DNA from: Pseudomonas laurylsulfatiphila
Lineage (GTDB): Bacteria > Pseudomonadota > Gammaproteobacteria > Pseudomonadales > Pseudomonadaceae
Direction: 5' to 3'
Assembly (NCBI RefSeq): GCF_002934665.1
Contig: NZ_NIRS01000003.1
Span: 124,001-188,000, forward strand
DNA length: 64,000 nucleotides
In this document: in pieces, positions 9,694 through 17,807 of the stretch
Layout: every line of letters begins with the position of its first letter
Position numbering within the stretch: position 1 is the first letter of the stretch
Position numbers and translations under genes: made by a program
The notes under the pieces: model-generated
What the model was told of the DNA's origin: nothing
The model's database searches: none
Seen by the model: only the letters and a program-made list of their open reading frames with translations

Positions 9694-10776
9694 GTGCGTA
9701 TCCTCATTACCGGCGGAGCCGGCTTCATCGGCTCGGCCCTTGTTCGCGAGCTGATTCAACACACCGGGCATGAAGTGCTCAACCTGGACAAACTGACGTA
9801 TGCCGGTAATCTCGAATCGCTGACCAGCATCGCCAACGACACGCGCTACGAGTTCGTTCAGGCCGATATTGTCGACCAGGCCACCGTCAGTGCAGTGCTG
9901 GCCCGTTTCCAGCCTCACGCGATCATGCACCTGGCAGCGGAGTCCCACGTCGATCGTTCCATCGACGGGCCATCGGAATTCATCCAGACCAACATCGTCG
10001 GCACCTACAGCCTGCTCGAAGCTGCCCGTGCCTATTGGCAAGCCCTCCCGGCGCCCGAGAAAAGCGCGTTCCGCTTTCATCACATTTCCACTGACGAGGT
10101 TTACGGCGACCTGCACGGTGTCGACGACCTGTTTACGGAAACGACGCCCTACGCACCCAGCTCGCCCTACTCCGCCAGCAAGGCCGCGTCCGACCATCTG
10201 GTCCGCGCCTGGCAGCGAACCTATGGCCTGCCAGTGCTGCTGACCAATTGCTCGAACAATTACGGGCCTTTCCACTTCCCCGAGAAACTGATTCCGCTGG
10301 TCATCCTCAATGCCCTGGCCGGCAAGCCGCTGCCGGTCTATGGCAATGGCCTGCAAGTGCGCGACTGGCTGTTCGTCGAAGATCACGCCCGGGCACTGCT
10401 CAAGGTGGTGACCACCGGCACCGTCGGCGAGACCTACAACATCGGCGGGCACAACGAACAAAAGAACATCGACGTGGTGCGCGGAATCTGCGCCCTGCTC
10501 GAAGAACTGGCACCGCATAAACCGGAAGGCATTGCGCATTACGCCGACCTGATCACGTTCGTCCAGGACCGTCCTGGTCATGACTTACGCTACGCAATCG
10601 ATGCCGGCAAGATTGAACGCGAACTGGGCTGGGTGCCCGAAGAGACCTTCGAAACCGGGCTGCGCAAAACCGTTCAATGGTACCTGGACAACCTGGAGTG
10701 GTGCCGCCGTGTCCAGGACGGCAGCTATCAAGGTGAACGCCTTGGCGCCATCAATCCCAAGGAGCTGCTCGCATGA
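9694..10776 (+). CDS. rfbB: dTDP-glucose 4,6-dehydratase
   Basis: RmlB, 360 aa, second step of dTDP-L-rhamnose synthesis: dTDP-glucose to dTDP-4-keto-6-deoxyglucose, NAD-dependent. Extended SDR fold with the Rossmann motif GGAGFIG (7-13), the active-site triplet Thr133-Asp134-Glu135 and the YxxxK pair Tyr159/Lys163. The start codon is GTG at 9694, preceded by AAAAAGG with a 10-nt spacer. First gene of rfbBAD, overlapping rfbA by 4 nt (ATGA), so translationally coupled. Confidence 0.96.
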   Translation: MRILITGGAGFIGSALVRELIQHTGHEVLNLDKLTYAGNLESLTSIANDTRYEFVQADIVDQATVSAVLARFQPHAIMHLAAESHVDRSIDGPSEFIQTNIVGTYSLLEAARAYWQALPAPEKSAFRFHHISTDEVYGDLHGVDDLFTETTPYAPSSPYSASKAASDHLVRAWQRTYGLPVLLTNCSNNYGPFHFPEKLIPLVILNALAGKPLPVYGNGLQVRDWLFVEDHARALLKVVTTGTVGETYNIGGHNEQKNIDVVRGICALLEELAPHKPEGIAHYADLITFVQDRPGHDLRYAIDAGKIERELGWVPEETFETGLRKTVQWYLDNLEWCRRVQDGSYQGERLGAINPKELLA

Positions 10777-11648
10777 TGAAAGGCATCGTTTTGGCGGGTG
10801 GCTCAGGCACGCGCCTGCACCCGATTACGCTCGGCGTGTCGAAGCAGCTGTTGCCGGTCTACGACAAGCCCATGATCTACTATCCGATCTCGGTGCTGAT
10901 GCTGGCCGGCATCAAGGACATCCTGCTGATCTCCACCCCGCAGGATCTGCCGCAGTATCGCAATCTGCTGGGTGACGGCAGCCAGTTCGGGGTGAACTTC
11001 AGCTTTGCCGAGCAGCCCTCACCGGACGGTCTGGCCCAGGCTTTCCTGATTGGCGAGGAGTTCATCGGCGATGACCCTGTGTGCCTGATCCTGGGCGACA
11101 ACATCTTCCACGGTCAGCACTTTGGCGAACAGTTGCAGAACGCGGCAAAACGCTGCTCCGGCGCCACCGTGTTCGGTTACTGGGTCAAGGACCCCGAGCG
11201 CTTCGGTGTGATCGACTTCGACAGCGATGGCCGTGCGCTTTCGATCGAGGAAAAACCGAAAAAACCGAAATCCAGCTATGCCGTTACCGGCCTGTATTTC
11301 TACGACAACGACGTGATCGAGATCGCCAAGGCGGTGAAACCTTCGCCTCGCGGCGAGCTGGAAATCACCGACGTCAACAACGCCTATCTGCAACGCGGCG
11401 ACCTGCAGGTCGAGCGTTTTGGTCGGGGTTTCGCCTGGCTCGACACCGGTACCCACGACAGCTTACTCGAAGCCTCTCAATACGTGCAGACCATCGAACA
11501 CCGCCAAGGCCTCAAAGTCGCCTGTCTCGAAGAAATAGCCTATGAAAATGGCTGGATCGACCGCGAACAGCTGCTGGAGCGCGCCCGGTACTTTGGCAAG
11601 ACGGGTTATGGCCAGTACCTGGCCAAACTGGCAGGGGAAGAGCCATGA
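10773..11648 (+). CDS. rfbA: glucose-1-phosphate thymidylyltransferase
   Basis: RmlA, 291 aa, makes dTDP-glucose from dTTP and glucose-1-phosphate, the first step of the rhamnose pathway. The nucleotide-binding signature GGSGTRLHP is at the N-terminus, followed by the [16 protein letters not shown] sugar-nucleotidyltransferase signature; the GDN metal-binding triad (ILGDNIFHG) is present. Starts within the rfbB stop; a second ATG directly follows at 10776. Normal length. Confidence 0.96.
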   Translation: MMKGIVLAGGSGTRLHPITLGVSKQLLPVYDKPMIYYPISVLMLAGIKDILLISTPQDLPQYRNLLGDGSQFGVNFSFAEQPSPDGLAQAFLIGEEFIGDDPVCLILGDNIFHGQHFGEQLQNAAKRCSGATVFGYWVKDPERFGVIDFDSDGRALSIEEKPKKPKSSYAVTGLYFYDNDVIEIAKAVKPSPRGELEITDVNNAYLQRGDLQVERFGRGFAWLDTGTHDSLLEASQYVQTIEHRQGLKVACLEEIAYENGWIDREQLLERARYFGKTGYGQYLAKLAGEEP

Positions 11649-11698
11649 ACCTGTGTCAGCCCGATTTGCCTCGTGAAGAGACTGGGCTGCTGCCATGA
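11645..11698 (+). CDS. 17-codon open frame bridging rfbA and rfbD (uncertain)
   Basis: ATG at 11645 overlaps the rfbA stop (ATGA) and its TGA at 11696 overlaps the rfbD start (ATGA). It encodes [17 protein letters not shown]. No known family is recognised. It could be a translational relay that carries ribosomes from rfbA to rfbD, a remnant of a lost gene at the usual rmlC position, or chance. Only the geometry is direct evidence. Confidence 0.3.
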   Translation: MNLCQPDLPREETGLLP

Positions 11699-12564
11699 AA
11701 GTACTCATCAACGGCCGCAACGGTCAGGTCTCCCATGAGCTGCAACGGCGACTGGGGGGTGTCGGCGAACTGATCGTATTGGGTCGCGATCAGCTCGATC
11801 TCGCGCAACCCGATCAGATTCGCCGCCAGGTGCAAAACATCAGGCCCGATCTGATCATCAACGCGGCGGCCCATACCGCCGTTGACCTGGCAGAAAGCGA
11901 GCCGCAAGCAGCCTTCGCCATCAACGCGATCGCTCCCGGCATCCTCGCCGAAGAGGCGCTGGCTCTGGACATCCCGTTGATACATTACTCCACGGACTAT
12001 GTTTTCGACGGGTTGAAAGCCGGACCTTACAACGAGGACGACAGGCCCAATCCGCTCGGGGTATACGGCAAGAGCAAGCTGGCCGGCGAACAGGCCATCA
12101 GGGACGTGCAAGACAAACACCTGATCCTGCGTACCAGTTGGGTCTATTCAACCCATGGCCGCAACTTTCTGCTGACGATGCAGCGCCTACTGCAAGAGAA
12201 ACCGGAGTTGCGTGTAGTCGCCGATCAAATCGGGGCCCCTACCTGGGCCGGCACAATCGCCAACAGCACCCTTGCCCTGATTGAACACTGGCAGGCGAAC
12301 GAAGAGGCCAACTGGGGTACTTATCACCTGAGCGCTCAAGGTGAGACCTCCTGGTTCGGCTTCGCCCAGGCAATCGGCGAAGCATTGCGACAACAGGGCA
12401 AGCCCTGCGCCGCCCTGTTACCGATCCCGTCCAGCGACTACCCGACGCCCGCCGCCCGGCCGCTTAACTCGCGCCTGGATTGCAGTCGCTTGCAACGCGA
12501 TTGGGGCGTCAGTCAACCTGACTGGCAGACGGCGTTGCGCGAGTGCCTTACCGAACAAACCTGA
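11695..12564 (+). CDS. rfbD: dTDP-4-dehydrorhamnose reductase
   Basis: RmlD, 289 aa, NAD(P)H-dependent reduction of dTDP-4-keto-L-rhamnose to dTDP-L-rhamnose. The N-terminal dinucleotide fold starts [13 protein letters not shown]; the HYSTDYVFDG motif and YGKSKLAGE (catalytic Tyr/Lys) are visible. Its substrate needs RmlC, the 3,5-epimerase, which is not encoded next to it; it must be elsewhere or supplied by another gene. Last gene of the rfbBAD operon. Confidence 0.94.
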   Translation: MKVLINGRNGQVSHELQRRLGGVGELIVLGRDQLDLAQPDQIRRQVQNIRPDLIINAAAHTAVDLAESEPQAAFAINAIAPGILAEEALALDIPLIHYSTDYVFDGLKAGPYNEDDRPNPLGVYGKSKLAGEQAIRDVQDKHLILRTSWVYSTHGRNFLLTMQRLLQEKPELRVVADQIGAPTWAGTIANSTLALIEHWQANEEANWGTYHLSAQGETSWFGFAQAIGEALRQQGKPCAALLPIPSSDYPTPAARPLNSRLDCSRLQRDWGVSQPDWQTALRECLTEQT

Positions 12565-12597
12565 ACATCAACGGCAGCCCGCACCTGCTTTGAAATA

Positions 12598-12624
12598 CGA
12601 CGTATCCGCTTCGCAGCGGCGTCG
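12598..12624. other. hairpin downstream of rfbD
   Basis: CGACG-TAT-CCGCT-TCGC-AGCGG-CGTCG: a 10-bp stem with a 3-nt bulge and a 4-nt loop, 34 nt after the rfbD stop. There is no T tract, so a role as intrinsic terminator is doubtful; RNA 3'-end protection is possible. Confidence 0.4.
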
Positions 12625-12635
12625 TGTAGCAGACA

Positions 12636-12658
12636 GGCGGGCTTGCTCGCGAAAGCGG
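12636..12658. repeat. single degenerate REP half-element, family A
   Basis: GGCGGGCTTGCTCGCGAAAG resembles one arm of the family A repeats (GCGAGCAGGCTCGC on the other strand) but is alone, with no inverted partner nearby. The rest of the 12659-12823 stretch shows no gene or clear signal besides the RBS of the permease. Confidence 0.6.
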
Positions 12659-12823
12659 CATTTGCAACAACGACGCCCCCGACTGACGCACAAAGTTCGC
12701 ACAATCAGTGGCGAACATCTCCGATACGACGCCTTTCAGCCCATTACGACGCACCCTCGCGAAATGGCACGCCCACTGCACTGACCTCCCCCGAGCGTTC
12801 CAAACCACTCAGGGAGCAAGCGC

Positions 12824-14188
12824 ATGAACACACAACTCAAACCCACGCTGGGCACGTTGCATCTGTGGGGTATTGCCGTCGGGCTGGTGATTTCCGGGGA
12901 GTATTTCGGCTGGAGTTATGGCTGGGGCGTGGCCGGGACCTTGGGCTTTCTGGTGACCTCTTTCATGGTCGCCACCATGTACACGTGCTTCATCTTCAGT
13001 TTCACCGAGCTGACCACCGCCATTCCTCACGCTGGAGGTCCGTTTGCCTACAGTCGTCGCGCGTTTGGGGAAAAAGGCGGATTGATCGCCGGCCTGGCGA
13101 CATTGATCGAATTCGTCTTCGCCCCACCGGCGATTGCCCTGGCCATCGGCGCCTATCTCAATGTCCAGTTTCCAGCCCTGGACCCGAAACACGCGGCAGT
13201 CGGTGCCTACATCCTGTTCATGGGTCTCAACATCCTCGGCGTGAAACTGGCGGCGACCTTCGAGCTGGTGGTCTGCGTGTTGGCGGTCGCTGAATTGCTG
13301 GTGTTCATGGGCGTGGTCGCGCCGGCGTTCAGCTTCAGCAACTTCGCCCTCAATGGCTGGGCCGGCAGCGACGTGTTCGGCGCTCCGGCGATTGCCGGAA
13401 TGTTCGCGGCGATCCCCTTTGCCATCTGGTTCTTCCTGGCCATCGAAGGCGCCGCCATGGCCGCCGAAGAAGCCAAGGACCCGAAACGCACCATTCCCAA
13501 GGCCTACATCAGCGGTATTTTGACCCTGGTGCTGCTGGCGATGGGCGTGATGTTCTTCGCCGGTGGCGTCGGCGACTGGCGCACCCTGTCGAACATCAAC
13601 GACCCGCTGCCCCAGGCGATGAAAACTGTGGTCGGCGAAAGCTCGGGCTGGCTGCACATGCTGGTGTGGATCGGCCTGTTCGGCCTGGTGGCGAGTTTCC
13701 ACGGGATCATCCTTGGCTATTCGCGCCAGTTCTTCGCCCTCGCCCGCGCCGGCTACCTGCCAGCGTCCCTGGCCAGATTGTCGCGCTTCCAGACACCGCA
13801 CCGGGCGATCATCGCCGGCGGCGTAATCGGCATCGCGGCGATCTACAGCGACGGTTTGATCAACCTCGGCGGCATGACGCTGACGGCGGCGATGATCACC
13901 ATGGCGGTGTTCGGCGCCATCGTCATGTACATCATGAGCATGCTCAGCCTGTTCAAGCTGCGCAAAACCGAGCCGAACCTGGAGCGCACCTTCCGCGCCC
14001 CGTGCTACCCGTTGGTGCCCTTCATTGCACTGCTGCTGGCGGTGGTGTGCCTGGTGGCGATGGCCTGGTTCAACACCTTGATCGGCCTGATCTTCCTGGG
14101 CTTCATGGCCGTAGGTTTCGTGTACTTCACGCTCACCGCGCAATTGCGCGCCGACGCACCGGCGGACGCGATGCTGACCGGACTTTGA
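12824..14188 (+). CDS. eat: ethanolamine permease (APC superfamily)
   Basis: Amino-acid/polyamine/organocation-type transporter, 454 aa, with about 12 hydrophobic segments. The N-terminus LHLWGIAVGLVISGEYFGW and the ISGEYFGWSYGW-like start of TM1 are typical of the ethanolamine-permease group in Pseudomonas. The loop EGAAMAAEEAKDPKRTIPKA after TM6 is the conserved APC motif. AGGGAG precedes the start. No eutBC or aldehyde dehydrogenase is beside it, so ethanolamine as substrate is inferred from similarity only; another amino compound is possible. Confidence 0.8.
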   Translation: MNTQLKPTLGTLHLWGIAVGLVISGEYFGWSYGWGVAGTLGFLVTSFMVATMYTCFIFSFTELTTAIPHAGGPFAYSRRAFGEKGGLIAGLATLIEFVFAPPAIALAIGAYLNVQFPALDPKHAAVGAYILFMGLNILGVKLAATFELVVCVLAVAELLVFMGVVAPAFSFSNFALNGWAGSDVFGAPAIAGMFAAIPFAIWFFLAIEGAAMAAEEAKDPKRTIPKAYISGILTLVLLAMGVMFFAGGVGDWRTLSNINDPLPQAMKTVVGESSGWLHMLVWIGLFGLVASFHGIILGYSRQFFALARAGYLPASLARLSRFQTPHRAIIAGGVIGIAAIYSDGLINLGGMTLTAAMITMAVFGAIVMYIMSMLSLFKLRKTEPNLERTFRAPCYPLVPFIALLLAVVCLVAMAWFNTLIGLIFLGFMAVGFVYFTLTAQLRADAPADAMLTGL

Positions 14189-14329
14189 AAGCGTTCAAGT
14201 GAACCTTGGACAACAAGCATAGAATGAGGGTGATAGCGATGGAACTGCGATGAAACCCCGTCACTCAAAGTGCTATACGCGATTGGTTGGCGAACCCTCG
14301 TCGACCCGCCTGCTTTCAAGGAGAGTCCT

Positions 14330-14497
14330 ATGCCCTGGTATGCCTGGTTGATTCTGGTCGTTGCCATCGGCTCGATCGTTGGTGGTCTGATGATGCTGCG
14401 CGACACCGCCAACAAGGTCGAACTGACCGAAGAGCAACGTAAGCGCGTCGCCGAACGCAATGCGGAAATGGACGCCAAGGAAGCGCAGGACCGCTGA
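14330..14497 (+). CDS. small membrane protein, DUF2897-like
   Basis: 55-residue protein, MPWYAWLILVVAIGSIVGGL..., with one N-terminal membrane helix (about 4-22) followed by a charged coiled tail rich in Glu/Lys/Arg. Resembles the DUF2897 family of gammaproteobacterial small inner-membrane proteins of unknown function. AAGGAGA lies 5 nt before the ATG, a strong RBS. It is followed directly by an intrinsic terminator, so it is a well-formed single gene. Confidence 0.75.
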   Translation: MPWYAWLILVVAIGSIVGGLMMLRDTANKVELTEEQRKRVAERNAEMDAKEAQDR

Positions 14498-14501
14498 ATG
14501 A

Positions 14502-14531
14502 AAACCCCGCCTTCCACGGCGGGGTTTGTTT
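14502..14531 (+). terminator. intrinsic terminator of the DUF2897-like gene
   Basis: AAACCCCGCC (14502-14511) pairs perfectly with GGCGGGGTTT (14518-14527) around a 6-nt loop, followed by TTTGTTTTGG. Confidence 0.9.
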
Positions 14532-14576
14532 TGGTGTGGTATCCCCTGAAATCATGCCGCTTTGTATCCATATCGA

Positions 14577-14654
14577 AGCATCTGTATGCTTTTTAGACGT
14601 AGAAGTACAGTCACCATGCAATTTTCATTGGTTAATATGGGTCGCATTGATGCG
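14577..14654. promoter_or_regulatory. two GCAT/ATGC palindromes upstream of the TetR gene
   Basis: AGCAT-CTGT-ATGCT at 14577-14590 and CGCAT-TG-ATGCG at 14643-14654, the second abutting the GGAG ribosome-binding site (14654-14657). Such paired palindromes in front of a TetR gene are candidates for an autoregulatory operator. The half-sites share GCAT/ATGC but have different spacers, so they may not be the same site type. Confidence 0.35.
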
Positions 14655-14664
14655 GAGATATCAG

Positions 14665-15222
14665 ATGCGTTACTCGCAGGACCATAAAGCCCAGACCCAC
14701 CAACGCATAATCAAGGAAGCTTCAGCGCGATTTCGACGCGACGGTATCGGCGCGACCGGGCTGCAACCCCTGATGAAAGCACTGGGCCTGACTCACGGTG
14801 GCTTTTACTCGCACTTCAAGTCCAAAGACGAACTGGTAGAAAAAGCCTTGCAAGAGGCTGGTGCACAAGTCGACGAATTGTGCGCGCAAATCTTCGCCGA
14901 GGAGCATCCTCTCGAAGCCTTCATCGACGCTTACCTTTCCGAATGGCATCAAACCTCACCCCACGAAGGCTGCCCGCTGTTGACCATTTCTTCGGAACTG
15001 GGGCTGCGTGGTCAACCGAGTCCGACCAGCGACGTCGTACTCCAGGCGCGACTCGATCAGATCCGGCACGCCCTTGACGGAGAGCACACCGCCGACCGCA
15101 GCATCGTCATCATGTCTACGCTGGTCGGCGCCTTGCTGTTATCGCGCAGCGTGGCCGACGCCGGGTTTGCCCAACGGATTCTCGACGTCGCACGCGAACA
15201 CCTCAAACACCCGCAGGATTAA
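14665..15222 (+). CDS. TetR/AcrR family transcriptional regulator
   Basis: 185 aa. The N-terminal helix-turn-helix covers about residues 29-50 (GIGATGLQPLMKALGLTHGG then FYSHFKSKDEL), the typical TetR signature. The ligand domain is not assignable. The start at 14665 is chosen because GGAG is 7 nt upstream and TetR similarity begins there; earlier in-frame starts (14650, 14536) lie in leader-like sequence. Its 3' end overlaps the ketosynthase gene by 4 nt tail-to-tail. It may control the SDR/ketosynthase pair, which is inference from proximity. Confidence 0.9.
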   Translation: MRYSQDHKAQTHQRIIKEASARFRRDGIGATGLQPLMKALGLTHGGFYSHFKSKDELVEKALQEAGAQVDELCAQIFAEEHPLEAFIDAYLSEWHQTSPHEGCPLLTISSELGLRGQPSPTSDVVLQARLDQIRHALDGEHTADRSIVIMSTLVGALLLSRSVADAGFAQRILDVAREHLKHPQD

Positions 15223-16493
15223 CCCTGCCAACGCTTGAACAGCACACTGGCATTGACCCCGCCAAATCCGAAGCCGTTGGACAACGCATATTCGATGGCC
15301 ATCGGCCGTGCGCTGCCATGAACAATGTCCACGCCTTCAGTGGCAGGGTCCGGGTTTTCGAAATTGAGGGTGGCCGGCACGACCTGGTCGCGGATTGCCA
15401 GCAGCGTAAAGATCGCTTCTAGTCCACCCGCAGCACCGAGCAAATGCCCGGTCGCCGACTTGGTGGATGTCACGGCAATGCCATTTTGCGCCCCGAACAA
15501 TGCCTTGATCGCCGCCAGCTCGCCCAGATCCCCCACCGGAGTCGAGGTCGCATGAGCATTCAGATGCTGGACCTGAGCCGGTGAAACACCGGCCTGTGCC
15601 AATGCCAACGACATCGCTCGCCGCGCACCGCTGCCGTCCTCGGGACCGGCGGTCAGGTGATAGGCATCGGCGCTGGTGCCGTAGCCGACCAGCTCAGCCA
15701 GGGGCTTGGCGCCCCGGGCCAGCGCATGGTCCAGAGACTCGATGACCAGCAGCCCGGCCCCTTCACCCATGACAAAGCCATCGCGACCATTGTCGAAAGG
15801 TCGTGAAGCGCGCTCAGGCGTGTCGTTGTAAGCACTGGACAAGGCGCGAGCAGCCGCGAACCCGGCAAGGCTGACCCGATCAATCGCCGCTTCCGCACCG
15901 CCGCACACCGCGATATCCGCCTCACCCGCGCGAATCATTCGCGCCGCGTCGCCAATCGCCTGAACCCCGGCGGCGCATGCCGTGACCGGCGCGCCCAATG
16001 GCCCCTTGAAGCCATGCTGGATCGACACATGACCGGCCGCAAGGTTGACCAGAAATGAAGGAATAGTGAATGGAGACAAACGCCTCGGACCACGGCTATC
16101 GGTAGTACGCACCGCGTCGGCAATCGCGCCGAAACCACCCACGCCTGAACCGATGATGGTGGCCGTGCGCTCCTGGGCATTGGCATCCAGCGCTTGCCAG
16201 CCGGCTTGCTCCAGTGCCTGACGCGCGGCTTCCATGGCGAACAGAATGAAGCGGTCCATCTTCTTCTGTTCCTTGGGTGGGGTCGCCCGGTCCGGATCGA
16301 AACCCGCCTGGGGATCATCAGCCAGCGTCGGCACCGCACCGCCGACCTTGGCCGGCAGATCGGCAACCACCTCATCTGGCAGATTACGCAGCCCGGAACC
16401 CCCGGCCAACAGCCGCTCCCAGACCACTTCGACACCGCTCCCCAGCGGCGACACCAGGCCCATGCCTGTTACAACCACACGACGATCACTCAT
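15219..16493 (-). CDS. beta-ketoacyl-ACP synthase II-like (FabF family)
   Basis: 424-aa condensing enzyme with the full Cys-His-His triad: Cys173 in TACAAG, His314 in LNAHATSTP, His350 in KSATGHLLG. Elongates acyl-ACP with malonyl-ACP. It is not in a fab cluster and has no acyl carrier protein gene nearby; it is paired with a short-chain dehydrogenase 31 nt upstream. So it is probably an accessory FabF paralogue in a special acyl pathway rather than the housekeeping enzyme. Start ATG 16493 has GAGG 8 nt upstream; a GTG three codons earlier is possible. Confidence 0.85.
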   Translation of the reverse strand: MSDRRVVVTGMGLVSPLGSGVEVVWERLLAGGSGLRNLPDEVVADLPAKVGGAVPTLADDPQAGFDPDRATPPKEQKKMDRFILFAMEAARQALEQAGWQALDANAQERTATIIGSGVGGFGAIADAVRTTDSRGPRRLSPFTIPSFLVNLAAGHVSIQHGFKGPLGAPVTACAAGVQAIGDAARMIRAGEADIAVCGGAEAAIDRVSLAGFAAARALSSAYNDTPERASRPFDNGRDGFVMGEGAGLLVIESLDHALARGAKPLAELVGYGTSADAYHLTAGPEDGSGARRAMSLALAQAGVSPAQVQHLNAHATSTPVGDLGELAAIKALFGAQNGIAVTSTKSATGHLLGAAGGLEAIFTLLAIRDQVVPATLNFENPDPATEGVDIVHGSARPMAIEYALSNGFGFGGVNASVLFKRWQG

Positions 16494-16524
16494 ACCTCTC
16501 ACACCTCGATCTGGTTGATGCCAC

Positions 16525-17319
16525 TTACCGATAACGGGCAGCAGCCTTGCTTTTCGACAGGTTAGGCGCCATCACAAGACGCGCCGCCACGAACGCATTC
16601 CAATCCGCCGCATCGGGCAATGAAGGAATAGTGATCAATTCACCCTGATCCAGACCCGACAATGCAGCATCGACCATCTCACCCGCCTCCATCACCATGT
16701 CCGCAGGAATTTGCGACGCATCGATGCCGGAGCGCTCCCAGATCTCGGTTCGGGTCACACCGGGCAGCACCGCCTGGATCTTCACCCCGGTGCCGTCCAG
16801 TTCGGCGTTCAACGATTGAGTCAGGCTCAATACATAGGCCTTGCTGGCGCTGTAGGTCGCGTTGAATCGCTCGGGAAACAAGGCCACCACCGACGCAATA
16901 TTGATGATTGTGCCGCGCCCGGCCTTGGTAAAACCGGCTGCAGCCGCCGCGGCCAATCGCGTGACAGCGGTGATGTTCAACTGAATCATTCGCTCCAGTT
17001 GATCGATATCGGCATTGGCCAAAAGCCCGTCCGCCGCCACGCCGGCGTTATTGAGCAACAGACTGATACTCGAATCGCTGCGTAACCGCTGTTCGAGCTG
17101 CAGCACGTCTGCTTTTTGAGTCAAGTCCGCCTTCAGCACTTCAACCTTAATCCCATGCTCCGAGCGCAGTTTGCTCGCCGCCGCCTCCAGTCGCTGCTCG
17201 TCGCGAGCCACCAGCAACAAATCAAAACCGCGGGCCGCCAACCGCTCGGCGTAAACCGCCCCGATACCTGAGGAAGCACCGGTGACAAGGGCCGTACCTT
17301 GGGACTGAACTGAATTCAT
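16525..17319 (-). CDS. short-chain dehydrogenase/reductase (classical SDR)
   Basis: 264 aa, NAD(P)-dependent oxidoreductase. Cofactor motif TGASSGIG (13-20), NNAG (90-93), and catalytic Ser143, Tyr156, Lys160 (YSASK) are all present. Substrate unknown. Transcribed before the ketosynthase, probably as one operon, which suggests a beta-ketoacyl reductase-like role on a related acyl chain. The start at 17319 has AGGAG 7 nt upstream. Confidence 0.9.
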   Translation of the reverse strand: MNSVQSQGTALVTGASSGIGAVYAERLAARGFDLLLVARDEQRLEAAASKLRSEHGIKVEVLKADLTQKADVLQLEQRLRSDSSISLLLNNAGVAADGLLANADIDQLERMIQLNITAVTRLAAAAAAGFTKAGRGTIINIASVVALFPERFNATYSASKAYVLSLTQSLNAELDGTGVKIQAVLPGVTRTEIWERSGIDASQIPADMVMEAGEMVDAALSGLDQGELITIPSLPDAADWNAFVAARLVMAPNLSKSKAAARYR

Positions 17320-17385
17320 GACAGTGCTCCTGAAGGATGCTGAGGGACGCCTGACACCAACACACACTGGCGCAAGCGGTATTCA

Positions 17386-17424
17386 TTATAGTCATAATTC
17401 AAACGCAATATGATAGTCGTAATT
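17386..17424 (-). promoter_or_regulatory. probable promoter/operator of the SDR-ketosynthase operon
   Basis: On the minus strand a perfect -10 hexamer TATAAT (17386-17391) lies in front of the SDR gene. Overlapping it are two near-identical 12-mers on the plus strand, ATAGTCATAATT (17388-17399) and ATAGTCGTAATT (17413-17424), with starts 25 bp apart and one mismatch. The first is part of the imperfect palindrome ATTATAGTCATAAT. The pair is placed where a repressor such as the nearby TetR would act. Confidence 0.4.
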
Positions 17425-17807
17425 TTATTTCTCGAGAAACGCTCGGCTCTCGTCGGTGACCCTGCCAGAATGAGAGTAGACCCTGAATGAACATGAAACC
17501 GCGCCGGCCCTGTGCGATGGAATGAATGGTATTGCGGGCTGACCGATAAATGGTGGGGGATGAACAAAGCGCTTTAAGGGTACCTTGGGGACAGGGGGCG
17601 CATGCGTAGAACCAGTCCTTGAAGCCACCGAAGCGATACCAGATCAGCCCTGTACACGTATTTGCGACTGTTTCTCACCCTTGCTGTTTGTTATCAAATG
17701 CAGGAAAATCCAAAAAAATTTAACCAGATGTAAATTTTTTCAACCTGGATGACGATAATTTTCCAGAAACACTTTTGGAGCGTCTGTCCAAACTTTCAGA
17801 GCGCGTG
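17425..17807. other. 383-nt stretch without a recognisable gene
   Basis: Between the SDR promoter and the Wzz-like gene. Short open frames here lack an RBS and have no family resemblance. The last 100 nt are A+T-rich and probably contain the promoter of the Wzz-like gene, with a GATAAT -10-like hexamer around 17754. No repeat of the REP families is present. Confidence 0.5.

Noticed and set aside
17316..17628. Short minus-strand frames upstream of the SDR gene
   Set aside because: Pro/His/Ser-rich, without RBS or known similarity; they span the likely SDR promoter.
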